64,000 nucleotides of DNA from CAZFLM01 sp964519955 (GTDB lineage Bacteria > Armatimonadota > Chthonomonadetes > Chthonomonadales > CAJBBX01). The position numbers and the translations under genes were made by a program. The notes below the pieces were generated by a model. The model did not search any database and was not told the origin of the DNA. It worked only from the letters and a program-made list of their open reading frames with translations. Where the stretch lies: positions 26,916-90,915 of the forward strand of contig CAZFLM010000018.1 of the NCBI GenBank assembly GCA_964519955.1, written 5' to 3'. Shown here piece after piece: positions 27,343-37,185 of the stretch (positions within the stretch are counted from its first letter, which is position 1; each line of letters opens with the position of its first letter).

Positions 27343-29304
27343 TCAGCCCAGCAGCAGCGTGCTGGTGGACCACGGCGCGAGGCCGGATACCGTCTCCGTG
27401 CGCTCGCCACCCGCCATCCGGATGCGCACGTCCGCCCGCTCGATCGGGTCGAGCCCGGCGTTCAGCAGCACCACGGCTGCCTTGGACCGGTCGAGCGACA
27501 TGCGGACGAAGGGCACCAGCGGCACCACCTCGTCGACGCGAACCGGCAGCCCGCCCCGCGTCACCCAGTCCGCCATCTCGACGAGCTGGGAGCGCTTTGG
27601 CACGGACTGCAGGAACATCCAGGGGGCATAGCCCATCACCACCACGCGGCCGCCGAGCCGGTTCTCGAACGCTGTGAGACACGGACCGATGGGCCGGCGG
27701 AAGTAGTCGCGCATCTCCGCCAGTACGCGCACGCCATCGGCGACCGGCTCCAGCACGGCTCCCATGCCCTTGGCGGCCCAGAACTCAATGCGCGCGTCGC
27801 GGATCTGCCCGGCGTGCGCCCCGTTGATCGGGTCGGCGGTGAACTGCTCCATCGCGCCGTTGCTGACCTGCCTCGCCACGCGCACGCCGGCCAGGTCCGA
27901 CATGCCGCGTTCAGCCAGGACCGAGAGCGCCTCGACATCCATGAGCACGCCGCCGGACAGCAGCGCGCGCAGCTCGTCGTCGGCGACGGCCTCCGCCATG
28001 CGCCCACCCAGCACCGCGCCCCACGGCGGCGGCTGCACGCCATCCCACGGCTCGACGCTCAGCGGCAGCCCGATCTCTGCCAGGCAGTAGGTGATGGCGC
28101 TGCCGCGGTCCCAGTGCGCTCCGAGCCACGGCTGCCCGGGCTGCACGCTGCACCGCGCGGCCACGTCGCCGTGCCACACCGGCCACAGCCCCGCGGCGGG
28201 CAGACCGGCGGCATGGGCCACGAACGCCTCCCACTCGGGGCGCACCTTGCGGATGGCCGGCAGGAACGCCTCGCACTCGCCGAACGGGCCGCCCCACATT
28301 GGCAGCATGTTCAGCGCGACGCCCTCGCAGCCGGTCGCCAGCGCGAGCGTACACTCCGACAGCAGCGCGGTAACGGACTTCCGCAGCTTCTGGTAGGGGA
28401 AGTTCTCCAGCTCGTACTGGATGTCCGCGATCTCCGGCATGGCGGCGGCATCCCGCGCCCCTCTGCCGATGTCCAGCACCTTCCCGATCATCGCGCCCGG
28501 AGTGGCGTCGCTGTAGAAGCCGCCGCCGGGCCGCAGCTTCGTCGCCTTGAGCGCTTCGAGCCATCGGAGAGCCGGCGCGCCGGAGTACAGGTCGCCCGCG
28601 CCCGCGGTCATCAGGCCCGTGGCGATCGATGGGTCGACCCCGTGGATGGCCGCCTCCACGTCCTCCAGGAGCGACGTGATGGAGTCGGCGTTCTGCCGCA
28701 CCCAGGCAGCCCGCACATCGCCGCGCGCCGGGTCGTTGAGGGCCGCAACGAGGGAGCCGCGATCGAACCGCTCTCCCAGCGCGCTGGAGATCATCTCGAC
28801 GCAGAGCGGGCAGAAGCAGGCGAACGGCACGCCGTGGTTGCCCATCCGGATGTCGTCGTCGATCCAGATGAAGTCCGGGCGCGCGCCGGCCATCAGCTCG
28901 TACTTGCGCCGGACGTAGGCGCGCAGCTCGGGCGTGTTCACGCAGGCGCACCCGGTCGACGCGGCCCCATCCGGCCCGACCATCGGCTGGAACGGAAGCG
29001 GCGCCATCGTCTCCCACGCCTCGTTCAGGTGCCCGATCGTGGTCAGCACGTTGATGCCGACGCTGGCGATGCCAGCGGCCTTCATCGCCGCCACGCGCCG
29101 CCCCAGCAGCTCCGCCCGCGCCTCCAGCACGTCCATCGGCAGGTAGAGGTGGTGGGTGATGGACTCGAAGAAGGCCACCTCGTCGAGCCAGTCGCGGTTG
29201 GCCCGCACCTGCTCCATCAGCTCGTCGAAGGCCTGGTCCGTCTCGTAGTGCGGCAGCCCAACGCGCCAGGAGAGCCTGAGCCCCCGGCCGGTTCGTGCGT
29301 TCAT
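27343..29304 (-). CDS. Cytoplasmic TIM-barrel glycosidase-like protein
   Basis: The 653-residue protein has no signal peptide. ATG follows AGAGGAACGCG. The N-terminal 330 residues look like a TIM barrel of glycoside-hydrolase type: DWLDEVAFFESITHHLYLPM, ARPDFIWIDDDIRMGNHGVP, and a Cys cluster FACFCPLCVE that often marks barrel hydrolases of this kind. The C-terminal part has a GATase-like module as in beta-galactosidase-related proteins (EFWAAKGMGAVLEPVADGVR, GGRVVVMGYAPWMFLQSVPK) and a final beta-sandwich. Acidic catalytic candidates lie in IDDDIR, but I cannot assign them. It heads a group of carbohydrate genes on this strand. Substrate unknown. Confidence 0.7.
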   Translation of the reverse strand: MNARTGRGLRLSWRVGLPHYETDQAFDELMEQVRANRDWLDEVAFFESITHHLYLPMDVLEARAELLGRRVAAMKAAGIASVGINVLTTIGHLNEAWETMAPLPFQPMVGPDGAASTGCACVNTPELRAYVRRKYELMAGARPDFIWIDDDIRMGNHGVPFACFCPLCVEMISSALGERFDRGSLVAALNDPARGDVRAAWVRQNADSITSLLEDVEAAIHGVDPSIATGLMTAGAGDLYSGAPALRWLEALKATKLRPGGGFYSDATPGAMIGKVLDIGRGARDAAAMPEIADIQYELENFPYQKLRKSVTALLSECTLALATGCEGVALNMLPMWGGPFGECEAFLPAIRKVRPEWEAFVAHAAGLPAAGLWPVWHGDVAARCSVQPGQPWLGAHWDRGSAITYCLAEIGLPLSVEPWDGVQPPPWGAVLGGRMAEAVADDELRALLSGGVLMDVEALSVLAERGMSDLAGVRVARQVSNGAMEQFTADPINGAHAGQIRDARIEFWAAKGMGAVLEPVADGVRVLAEMRDYFRRPIGPCLTAFENRLGGRVVVMGYAPWMFLQSVPKRSQLVEMADWVTRGGLPVRVDEVVPLVPFVRMSLDRSKAAVVLLNAGLDPIERADVRIRMAGGERTETVSGLAPWSTSTLLLG

Positions 29305-29365
29305 CGCGTTCCTCTTCGTGTGTCGGTTGTGATGTCAGCCAGACATATCCGCCACCATCCCTTGG

Positions 29366-29763
29366 CCGTCATCCCGCCAGGGATCTGCATGTGACGTTGG
29401 GCACCTGCGCGGCGCCCCCCAGCCCCCAAATCCTGGGGGAGTGCGGTTAGCCGCGGCACGCCCCCGTCCCGTTGCCGCGCGCCGTAGCCGTCATCCCGTC
29501 AGGGATCTGCACTTGACGTTGAGCGCCCGCGTGGCGCCCCCCAGCCCCCAATCCTGTGGGAGTGCGGTTGGCCGCGGCACGCCCCCGTCCCGTTGCCGCG
29601 CGCCGTAGCCGTCATCCCGCCAGGGATCTGCTCTTGACGTTGAGCGCCCGCGCGGCGCCCCCCAGCCCCCAACCGTGGGGGAGTCGGGTTGGCCGCGGCA
29701 CGCCCCCGTCCCGTTGCCGCGCGCCGTAGCCGTCATCCCGCCAGGGATCTGCTCTTGACGTTA
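29366..29763. repeat. Tandem array of a 121-base intergenic repeat
   Basis: The core CCGTCATCCCGCCAGGGATC starts at 29366, 29488, 29609 and 29730, giving a period of 121-122 bases. Each unit also holds a Pro-codon-like C-rich segment and TTGACGTT. Copies differ at a few positions. A fifth copy of the core lies alone at 32749-32786. The array separates two - strand glycosidase-like genes and is not coding. It is not a CRISPR: the unit is long, nearly identical throughout, and there are no variable spacers. Confidence 0.9.
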
Positions 29764-29895
29764 GGAGCACGCCCGGCCCATGGCAGATGGTGGCCCAGGC
29801 CAGGATGACGCACGAGCGCCGTGGTGGGATGGGCCTGAGCCTGCCCTGAGCCTGCCGAAGGGTGCCCGTCCAGTACCGCGCGTGGACAGGCCGGG

Positions 29896-32247
29896 TCAGC
29901 GAGACCGTCCGCGCACCGCCCCGCCCATCATCGCACTCCGCAGCGAATGTGCGGGCACCACGACCTTCGCGCGCCCGATCGCCTTCGTGACCGGACCGGC
30001 GGTCGAGTTGTACAAAATCACCTCGCCGTTCGCCAGCGGCGTCGCGTACACGCCGTCGTATGCCGCATCAAGTTCGGCGCGGGCAGGAGCCTTCCTGCGC
30101 ACCGCCCAACGAATGGCCTCGCAGAACGCGCGGATTGCGGTGGGCTGGCCGGGCACCGGCGCCGACGCCTGCACGACGAGGCCCGCGCCGACGCGAACCG
30201 GCCCACTCGCCCTGCCGGCTACCTCCGTGCCCGCCGTCTCGTCGCCGTCCACGAACCGAGGCGCCAGGCCCGCGGGCACGACCAGCACGCCGCCGGCCTT
30301 CACCCAGCGAACGATGGCCGCCAACGCGCCGGCGCTCACGTAGTCGCCCTCCGGCCACGCCAGCACCCGGTAGCGGTTGAGGGCGCCGTCCTCGACCAGG
30401 CGCTCGTCGACGATGTCGTAGGCCAGCACGTCGCGCAGCACCGGGCCCACGGCAGCCAGCCCCTGCGGATAGCCGGTCTCCGGGTGGAGGCGGTGGTCGG
30501 TGGTCGGGTAGAAGAGCGCCGCGTCGATCAGCGGACGCTCCCTCGTGAGGAACGCGCCGAACTCCTGGAAGGTGCGCACCGCGCCAACCGGGTTCTGCCC
30601 CCAGTCCCAGTAGCCCCAGCTCCCCAACGAGACCGCCTCCATGAAGCGGCCCACCTCGCCCTCCGGCGTGATGCCGCCCGGCGGCTCCGACCAGTACGCC
30701 TCGCCATAGAACCGGGCGGCCGTCGCGATGCGGTTCAGCATCGAGGCGGAGTTCTGGGCGAAGGGCAGGTAGCCGCCGTGCGTCGAGCGCATCTGCGCGC
30801 CCGTGCCCCGCAGCGCCTTCGGGATGCCGGTGTTGTCCTGACCCAGCAGCACGTTCTCGTCGCCATTGCCCAGGGGCACCACCAGCAGCGACTGCGGGAA
30901 GTGCTTCCGCGCGATGCGGGTCACATCCGCGGTGAAGCGCGTCATGCTGTCGTAGTACCAGTCGATGAAGTCGAGCCACCGCCGCCGGTTCCGTGCCGAT
31001 GCGCGCACGTCGAAGGGCCGGCCGTACGCGTTGGGCGGGTAGTCGACCGCGTCGAAACCGCCCCACGAGGTGCCCCACGCCGCGTTCAGCTTCTCAACGC
31101 TGCCGTACCGGGCGCGCGCCAGGTCGCGGAACGAGGTGCGTGCGTCGTCGTCGCCGCACCAGTAGTCGGGCTCGGCGGTGCCTTCTTTGCCGAAGAGGCG
31201 CGTCTCGTCCGGGTGGTAGCCGGCCGGATAGGTCGCCTCCCCGAAGTCGCCGTGGATGCTCAGGTAGATCGCCGCGACGTTCTTCGTGCTGCCGCCGTAG
31301 TGCGCGGCCATCGCGGCGTAGCCCTCGTCGAACCGGCGCAGGATGCTCGGGCTCCAGATGGACATGCAGGCAAGCACCTTGCCCGAGCGCAGCCCGCGGC
31401 ACGGCACGAACGCCGCCGTCTTGCGGTACCACGCCGGCGGCCAGTGGAAGTGCGGGAAGTACTGCCACTGCAGCCCCGCCTTGCGGCACGCGGCGAGCCC
31501 GGCATCCGCCTCCGTCCAGTCCCACACGCCCGGCGACGTTTCGTTCACGTCGAGGTGCTGCGAGTCGGTCTGCGACAGGCTGAAGCCGATGGACCGCACC
31601 ACGTGGTTCTGCACCGCGCCCATCACGCTCGTTCCGAGCAGCATCGGCGGCCCCGGCTTGCCGGCCCGGCGCACGGGAACCGGGGGCGCGGGCGGCGGCT
31701 TCAGCCTCGGCAGGTCGGCGGGCGTCACCAGCCCCGAGGGGTACACGTTGCGCGGCGTGATCAGGATGGCGTCCAGGTAGAGCAGGTAGGCACGCTCCAG
31801 CCCGTCGCGGCGCTCGTTCACGCGGATGGTCAGCTCGTGCGGACCCGGCTGGAGCGATGTCGTCGTCAGCTCGATCCACCCCATCGCGGTCGAGACGCCG
31901 AAGCTAGCGATGCCCGCCGGAAGCGTGTCGACGGTCATGTGCCCCCACGGCCCCTTGTCGATGCGCCACCAGAAGCTGCTGGTGGCGCCCGGCAGCGACG
32001 CCGCCGCCCACGCGTGGTACCGGCCAGGCTCCGCCACCTCGAACGGGAACCGCGCATGGTAGCCGTCACCCGGCGGCGGAGTACCCGTCCACAGCCGCAG
32101 GATCTGGTCGCCGCTCACGACCTTGGGGAACTCGGCCGGCCCACCGAAGTCGTGGTCGCGGCAGGCCTCCGCCTCGATGAAGATGTCAGGCTGCGTCGCC
32201 GCGGGACCAGCCGACAGCAGGCACAGCAGAGCTACGAATGGGAACAT
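29896..32247 (-). CDS. Secreted glycosidase-like protein (GH42/beta-galactosidase-type barrel)
   Basis: The 783-residue product starts at ATG 32247, with AAGGAGGTTTC in front and a signal peptide after it (MFPFVALLCLLSAGPAATQ). Residues about 25-165 look like a carbohydrate-binding beta-sandwich (WGHMTVDTLPAGIASFGVST, LQPGPHELTIRVNERRDGLE). The barrel follows from about 190 with GLQWQYFPHFHWPPAWYRKT, IYLSIHGDFGEATYPAGYHP and FYGEAYWSEPPGG. Glu residues in GDFGEA and GEAYW are plausible acid/base and nucleophile. The C-terminus has a GATase-like and a final beta domain. Probably acts on plant or microbial oligosaccharides in the periplasm or outside. Exact activity cannot be read from sequence. 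Confidence 0.7.
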   Translation of the reverse strand: MFPFVALLCLLSAGPAATQPDIFIEAEACRDHDFGGPAEFPKVVSGDQILRLWTGTPPPGDGYHARFPFEVAEPGRYHAWAAASLPGATSSFWWRIDKGPWGHMTVDTLPAGIASFGVSTAMGWIELTTTSLQPGPHELTIRVNERRDGLERAYLLYLDAILITPRNVYPSGLVTPADLPRLKPPPAPPVPVRRAGKPGPPMLLGTSVMGAVQNHVVRSIGFSLSQTDSQHLDVNETSPGVWDWTEADAGLAACRKAGLQWQYFPHFHWPPAWYRKTAAFVPCRGLRSGKVLACMSIWSPSILRRFDEGYAAMAAHYGGSTKNVAAIYLSIHGDFGEATYPAGYHPDETRLFGKEGTAEPDYWCGDDDARTSFRDLARARYGSVEKLNAAWGTSWGGFDAVDYPPNAYGRPFDVRASARNRRRWLDFIDWYYDSMTRFTADVTRIARKHFPQSLLVVPLGNGDENVLLGQDNTGIPKALRGTGAQMRSTHGGYLPFAQNSASMLNRIATAARFYGEAYWSEPPGGITPEGEVGRFMEAVSLGSWGYWDWGQNPVGAVRTFQEFGAFLTRERPLIDAALFYPTTDHRLHPETGYPQGLAAVGPVLRDVLAYDIVDERLVEDGALNRYRVLAWPEGDYVSAGALAAIVRWVKAGGVLVVPAGLAPRFVDGDETAGTEVAGRASGPVRVGAGLVVQASAPVPGQPTAIRAFCEAIRWAVRRKAPARAELDAAYDGVYATPLANGEVILYNSTAGPVTKAIGRAKVVVPAHSLRSAMMGGAVRGRSR

Positions 32248-32259
32248 GAAACCTCCTTC

Positions 32260-32786
32260 GGTGGATCTCGCCCCAGGGCCCGCCCTCGACCGCCGCCGCC
32301 CTCCGCGATCCGGCACAACGGCCCGGCGAGGCACGGAGGCCCCACCCTATACCTCGCGTCGCGCAGCTCACCCCACCACGGCCCTTCGCGATCCGGCAGA
32401 ACGGCCCGGCGGGGCACGGAGGCCCNNNNNNNNNNNNNNNNNNNNNNNNNNNNNNNNNNNNNNNNNNNNNNNNNNNNNNNNNNNNNNNNNNNNNNNNNNN
32501 NNNNNNNNNNNNNNNNNNNNNNNNNGGCAGAACGGCCCGGCGGGGCACGGAGGCCCCACCCTACACCTCGCGTCGCGCAGGCCGCCATTGACCGCCGCCC
32601 GCGGCAGCAGACCACCCACCAGGCGGGCAGGGACGCCCGCCCCACCACGGCCCTTCGCGATCCGGCAGAACGGCCCGGCGGGGCACGGAGGCCCCACCCT
32701 ACACCTCGCGTCGCGCAGCGTGCCCCACCACGGCCCACTGCGCCGCATCCCCTGGCCGTCATCCCGTTAGGGATCTGCTCTTGACG
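32260..32786. repeat. Intergenic repeat block around the assembly gap
   Basis: Units of about 110-120 bases occur at least three times, carrying GGCAGAACGGCCCGGCGGGG and CACCTCGCGTCGCGCAG, in direct orientation on both sides of the N run. A core related to the array at 29366-29763 ends the block (32749-32786). The same DNA also contains GGACGCCCGCCCCACCACGG, the reverse of an element seen near 36970 and 37045. No gene is present. Confidence 0.85.
32426..32525. other. Assembly gap (100 N)
   Basis: Exactly 100 N flanked by identical repeat sequence on both sides, so this is a scaffold join of unknown true length. The repeat copy number here is unreliable. Confidence 0.98.
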
Positions 32787-32849
32787 TTCGACCTTCGCCG
32801 TTGGCCGTTCGACCTTCGACCCGCGACGCCCAAGCCGACGCCCGCTGCC

Positions 32850-35800
32850 CTACCGCTTCACCACCCGGATCCACTCGATCTCCACCGCATCGCCCTTGCC
32901 GCCGTTGAAGTCGACGCGCAACTGGCGGATGGTCCCGCGCCACTGCGGGTGCGCCGTCAGGTCCACCACCACGTCGTGGAACTGGCCGTCGGCGGGCAGG
33001 TGGAAGGAGACGCAGCGAGCAGGCGCGATCGGCCCCTCGCTGTTGGCCCAGAAGAACTCGCCGCTGGGCTTACTCACCCGTGCCCGCATCGCGAAGCCGG
33101 TCACCTTCTCCGCGGCGATGGCGAATGGCGGGCTGACGAAGTACGGATCGCCGCCGGTGATCTCCATGCGCACCGAGGCAGCGGCCGCGGCGGGCTGCGT
33201 CAGGTCGTTCGCAGGCGCCCATCCGAGCGCGTCGCCGCCGTCGCCGAAGCGCCACTCCGTCTGGTCCGGCGCCGGCTCCACGCGGCGCACGCCCGACACG
33301 CTGATGGACGCCGGCGCCGCGCCGAACTTCAGGCACACGGTGAGCAGGCCGAGGCGTGGAACGTACTTCCACTCGCCATCGGCCAGGACTCCACCCGTCT
33401 TCTCCGCCAGCGGCTTGCCATCGACCGACACCGCGGAGGGCTTGCCGATCGGCAGGATCGCGACGGTGCCGGTCTGCCCGGCGAAGTAGCTCGCCTGGGC
33501 GGTCAGCGTGCCATCGCGCAGCGAGACGCCGGACACGTTGCCCGGCCCATTCACCGCGATCCAGCCGTCGGCGGCCCGCACACCATCGGCGCCGGAGTTC
33601 CAGCCCACTCCCTGCAGCCGGAACACGTTGCCCATGATCGCGTTCGGCGACAGCATGCACCCCACGCACTCGACGTTGGTGACCATGTTCCAGTTGTCGG
33701 TGTAGGTGCCGTAGTCCTTGGGCCGCGTGGACTGCTGGTTGATGCCGGAGATGGTGATGCCCTCGCCGATCGCCCGCCACGGGAACGACTTGTCGTAGCG
33801 CGCCAGCTCGATGCAGGCGTTCGCGTAGTCGAGCCCGTTCCACTGCACCGGCACGCCGAACCACGAGCCGGTGTAGAAGGTGGCGCCGAAGATGGGGATC
33901 GTGGCATACGCCATCAACTGCGGCATGTCCGGCGCGCGCCACGCATAGACGAACGGCAGGCCCGTGCGCGCCCAGAAGATCGCTCGCTGCAGGTACTCGC
34001 GCTTGCCCGTCATGCGGTAGCCGGCCAGATAGGCGCGACACGCCTGCCCGGACGCCAGGATGTCCGGCGAGTGCAGCGGGCATTCCCACACCTGCGAGGC
34101 GCGCGGCACGTCGAACCGGTCCATGAACGCCAGCCCGCGCAGCCCGGCCTCCAGCGTCGAGCGATCGCCGGTGCGCAGCGCCCAGTTGAGCAGGTTCTCC
34201 GTCGGCCCCGCCACGATGCCGACCGCCGTGTCGCCGTCTAGGCCGAGCGCCTTGCGGGGGCCGTCCGGGTGGAACACGTAGCGGGCGCCCTCGGGCTGCG
34301 CTTCGGCCGCGCCACGGCCGGCCAGCAGCGCCGCGCCGACGGCCGCGGTCGGGTCGCCCACGCCCCGCAGCGCGAAGGTGAGGTCGTTCGTTCCGGCGGC
34401 GACCTCCTGAGCCCGGGCGCTCCAGGCGGCCGCATCGGTACGGGTGGGCCGCAGCCGCGCCATCGTGTCGTACATCGCCGCCACGTTCAGGTCGCGCCCC
34501 GGCGCCCAGCCCACGACCGGCATCCACGCCATCGCCGACGCCTGCCAGAGCACTGTCTCGTAGGACTTCATGCACATGTCGAGCGTGGCCTGGTAGTCGC
34601 GCGCCTTCGGCGGCATCGCGGGCGCTTTGGCGGCCCCACCGCAGAAGCGCTGGTACCAGATGAGCGGCGCCGCCGTCACGTCCGCGTCCGCCTCGGCGAA
34701 GATGGACGCGCTCAGCGTCAGCGGCTTGCCGGGCGCGAGGTGGTACGGCCTGGCGGCCAGCAGCGTGTTGGTCGCCACGTAGTCGGGGATCGAGGGCAGG
34801 AACACTCCCAGCAGATGGTTGCGGCGGCTCTCGACGAAGTTCGGCGAGGCGAAGACAGCGCTCGGGCGCGTGCGCCGGCCGTCCCACTTCTGCAGCGGGT
34901 CCCACATCACGCCCACGATCGCGCGGTCCTTCTCCACCGCCATCGCCGGGATGGTGACCCAGTTCGGGTGCGGCGCGAAGCGCGTGTGCATCGGCGGGGC
35001 GATGTCCAGCGCCGAGGAGGAGCGCTCGCCCTTCACGAGCCACTCGACGCCTGGGAACAGCGCATGGTCTTGCTCGTCGCCGAAGCTCCCCTCGCCCGCC
35101 CACAGCCACGGCCCCTGGAAGGCACGCAGAGAGACAGGTCTGGCGGCCGACACGCGGTAGTTGGCATCGATCCAGGGCTTGCCGGTCGACGTCGAGTACG
35201 TCGCGTCGACCGCGACACCCGCCCGCGAACCGTGCAGCTTGAGCGTGGCCGACTTGCCGTTCGATGAGGCCGAGACTGGCGTCAGCGGCACCGAGACGGG
35301 CTCGTGGTCGCCACTGAGGGCGACCCGCGCCAGATACGGCAGGTAGCCCATCGTGCGGGCGCGTCCGCCGGAGAGCAGATCGACGCGCGCCGCCTGGAAG
35401 CCGCCAGGGCCCGCCACCAGCACCAGCCGAACGCGGCCGCTGCCGATGGCCGCCACGGACTTCCGCGCCACTGCGAACGTGCCGGTGCTCGCCACCTCCG
35501 CCCGGGCGCTCGCCACGATCAGGCTGGTGGACGCCCGCGCCGGCGCGGACAGCCCGCTCCCGGCCAGCTTCACGGCGACGGCTGCGACGCCCGCCTTGCG
35601 CGGCGCCACCGTCCAGCGAAGCGTCGCGCTCTCGCCCGGCTGCAGCTCGGGCAGCGCCTCGGCCGGCGATGCGACGGCCAGAATCGAGGGATCGGAGACC
35701 AACTCGGGGTGCAGCGGCGCGACGGCCGCGCCGCCGTCGTTGCGCACGCGCATGGCCAGGCCGACGCGCTCCCCCACCGCGCAGACGCTCTGGTCCGCGG

Positions 35801-36755
35801 CCAGCGAGTCGATGGTCAGCCTGGCGGGCCCCACCGGGAGGCGCGCGAACTCCAGCAAGTGGAAGGTGACGACGGAGTCCGTCTCGCCGCCGATGCTTAG
35901 CCCGAGGCGGCGCACCGCGCCCGACCAGGTCGGCATCTCGGACAGGCGCAGCGTCACCCACTGATCCCCGGCGCCCACCTCGAATGGGAGCGCATTGACG
36001 CCGGAGTACGTGCCGTCGGCAGCGTCCGACCAGTTGATCACGAACCGGGCGGGCGCGGTAGCGGTGAGGTGCAGCGTGGCGTACGGGATGGACGACGCGC
36101 CCAGGCTCAGCGGCGGGCTCGAGAGGACGGCATTGGGCGCATCGAGCGTCAGCCTGGCGCCCGCACTCACCGTATCGAGCCGGCATCCGCTCGTCGGGAC
36201 GAAGCCGCCCGCCCCCTCCGCGCGGAAGTCCCAGCGCGGGCTCGCGGGGTCGTGGAAGCTCGGGACCCCCTGCTTCACGCGGATGTAGTCGATCTCGAGA
36301 ACCGAGCCGTCGAGCGCATCGAACCGCAGCCGCGTCACACGCCCCTGCCACATCGGGTAGACGCGGTACACGTGGAAGCGCTTGTCGCCCTGCACGGAGA
36401 AGCCGCGCTCCTTGCCCGCGACGAAGCCCGCGTCCTTGCCCTCGGTGGTGCTCGCCCAGAAGAACTCCGCGCCGCCCTCCTTGTCGCACTTCATGCGGAT
36501 CTCGATGTACTGGAAGTCGTTCGCCTGGATGTCGAGCGAGTTCCGGTCGGACGAGATCATGTAGGGGTCGCTGTCGGTAGCGCGTGTCTTCAGCGCGCCG
36601 CCGACCACCCGCAGCGGGGCGAGCGAGTGAGCGGCGAACCAGCCACCGGCAGAACCGGGCTGGTCGAACTCCCACGCGGCAACCACCTTGTCTTCCGCCG
36701 TGGCCCGCAGTACGGAGAGCAGGAGCAGAACGAGACAGAGGACGGCGTGCTTCAT
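32850..36755 (-). CDS. Very large secreted multidomain protein, probably carbohydrate-active
   Basis: The 1301-residue product starts at ATG 36755 after AGGAGG, with a signal peptide (MKHAVLCLVLLLLSVLRATA). The N-terminal and C-terminal ends each carry a beta-sandwich of similar type. Both include a pattern such as AAWEFDQPG or TEWRFGDGGDALGW at the start and QWRGTIRQLRVDFNG or MWQGRVTRLRFDALDG later, so they are repeated CBM-like modules. The middle includes an Ig-like region and, from about residue 700, an alpha-helical part (EYLQRAIFWARTGLPFVYAW, IACMSIWSPS-like elements absent) with NWNMVTNVECVGCMLSPNAI. The helical part recalls alpha/alpha-barrel glycosidases or lyases, which I cannot assign. 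Located between glycosidase-like and isomerase genes. Confidence 0.65.
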   Translation of the reverse strand: MKHAVLCLVLLLLSVLRATAEDKVVAAWEFDQPGSAGGWFAAHSLAPLRVVGGALKTRATDSDPYMISSDRNSLDIQANDFQYIEIRMKCDKEGGAEFFWASTTEGKDAGFVAGKERGFSVQGDKRFHVYRVYPMWQGRVTRLRFDALDGSVLEIDYIRVKQGVPSFHDPASPRWDFRAEGAGGFVPTSGCRLDTVSAGARLTLDAPNAVLSSPPLSLGASSIPYATLHLTATAPARFVINWSDAADGTYSGVNALPFEVGAGDQWVTLRLSEMPTWSGAVRRLGLSIGGETDSVVTFHLLEFARLPVGPARLTIDSLAADQSVCAVGERVGLAMRVRNDGGAAVAPLHPELVSDPSILAVASPAEALPELQPGESATLRWTVAPRKAGVAAVAVKLAGSGLSAPARASTSLIVASARAEVASTGTFAVARKSVAAIGSGRVRLVLVAGPGGFQAARVDLLSGGRARTMGYLPYLARVALSGDHEPVSVPLTPVSASSNGKSATLKLHGSRAGVAVDATYSTSTGKPWIDANYRVSAARPVSLRAFQGPWLWAGEGSFGDEQDHALFPGVEWLVKGERSSSALDIAPPMHTRFAPHPNWVTIPAMAVEKDRAIVGVMWDPLQKWDGRRTRPSAVFASPNFVESRRNHLLGVFLPSIPDYVATNTLLAARPYHLAPGKPLTLSASIFAEADADVTAAPLIWYQRFCGGAAKAPAMPPKARDYQATLDMCMKSYETVLWQASAMAWMPVVGWAPGRDLNVAAMYDTMARLRPTRTDAAAWSARAQEVAAGTNDLTFALRGVGDPTAAVGAALLAGRGAAEAQPEGARYVFHPDGPRKALGLDGDTAVGIVAGPTENLLNWALRTGDRSTLEAGLRGLAFMDRFDVPRASQVWECPLHSPDILASGQACRAYLAGYRMTGKREYLQRAIFWARTGLPFVYAWRAPDMPQLMAYATIPIFGATFYTGSWFGVPVQWNGLDYANACIELARYDKSFPWRAIGEGITISGINQQSTRPKDYGTYTDNWNMVTNVECVGCMLSPNAIMGNVFRLQGVGWNSGADGVRAADGWIAVNGPGNVSGVSLRDGTLTAQASYFAGQTGTVAILPIGKPSAVSVDGKPLAEKTGGVLADGEWKYVPRLGLLTVCLKFGAAPASISVSGVRRVEPAPDQTEWRFGDGGDALGWAPANDLTQPAAAAASVRMEITGGDPYFVSPPFAIAAEKVTGFAMRARVSKPSGEFFWANSEGPIAPARCVSFHLPADGQFHDVVVDLTAHPQWRGTIRQLRVDFNGGKGDAVEIEWIRVVKR

Positions 36756-37185
36756 CGGGCGGCACCTCCTGGGCGCATGCATCGTGCGACGCGCGCCGTG
36801 CACGCCGTCGCGTTCACCATCGGGGGCGCAGTGTCCTGCGGATCGAGGGAAGTGGTCAGTGGTCAGTGGTCAGTGCGAGGCGAAGCGCCGACGCCGAGCG
36901 TCAAGGGCAGAACCTCGGCGGGATAACCGCCAAGGCCCCGTACAGGAGCACACAGCGCAGGCGGCCGTGGTGGGATGGGCGTCCCCGCCCGTCCGGTGGG
37001 GCGCTTGCCCGGCGCTGTTCGCCCTTCTCCGGCGCCAACGCCGTGGTGGGATGGGCGTCCCTGCCCGTCCCGCACCACCCACATGAGGCTTGACATCCTT
37101 GTCCAGCACGCCACGTACTCCCAGCCGGCCATGGACCGCCGCCGCTCTCGGCGGCACAGCGGCGGCCCGGAGGACTGCGCAAGCC
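36756..37185. repeat. Intergenic stretch with dispersed GTGGTGGGATGGGCGTCC element
   Basis: Two copies of CGTGGTGGGATGGGCGTCCC followed by GCCCGTCC occur at 36966-36994 and 37042-37070. Related copies lie at about 29819 (partial) and, reversed, at about 32628-32660. The rest of the stretch shows no gene. The element looks like a genome-wide intergenic repeat family. Confidence 0.75.

Noticed and set aside
27265..29394. Long + strand open frame opposite the TIM-barrel glycosidase-like gene
   Set aside because: Arg/His/Pro-rich composition typical of a shadow; the - strand frame shows domain motifs and a ribosome site.
29366..29763. Possible CRISPR array
   Set aside because: Repeat unit is 121 bases and continuous, with no unique spacers and no cas genes nearby.
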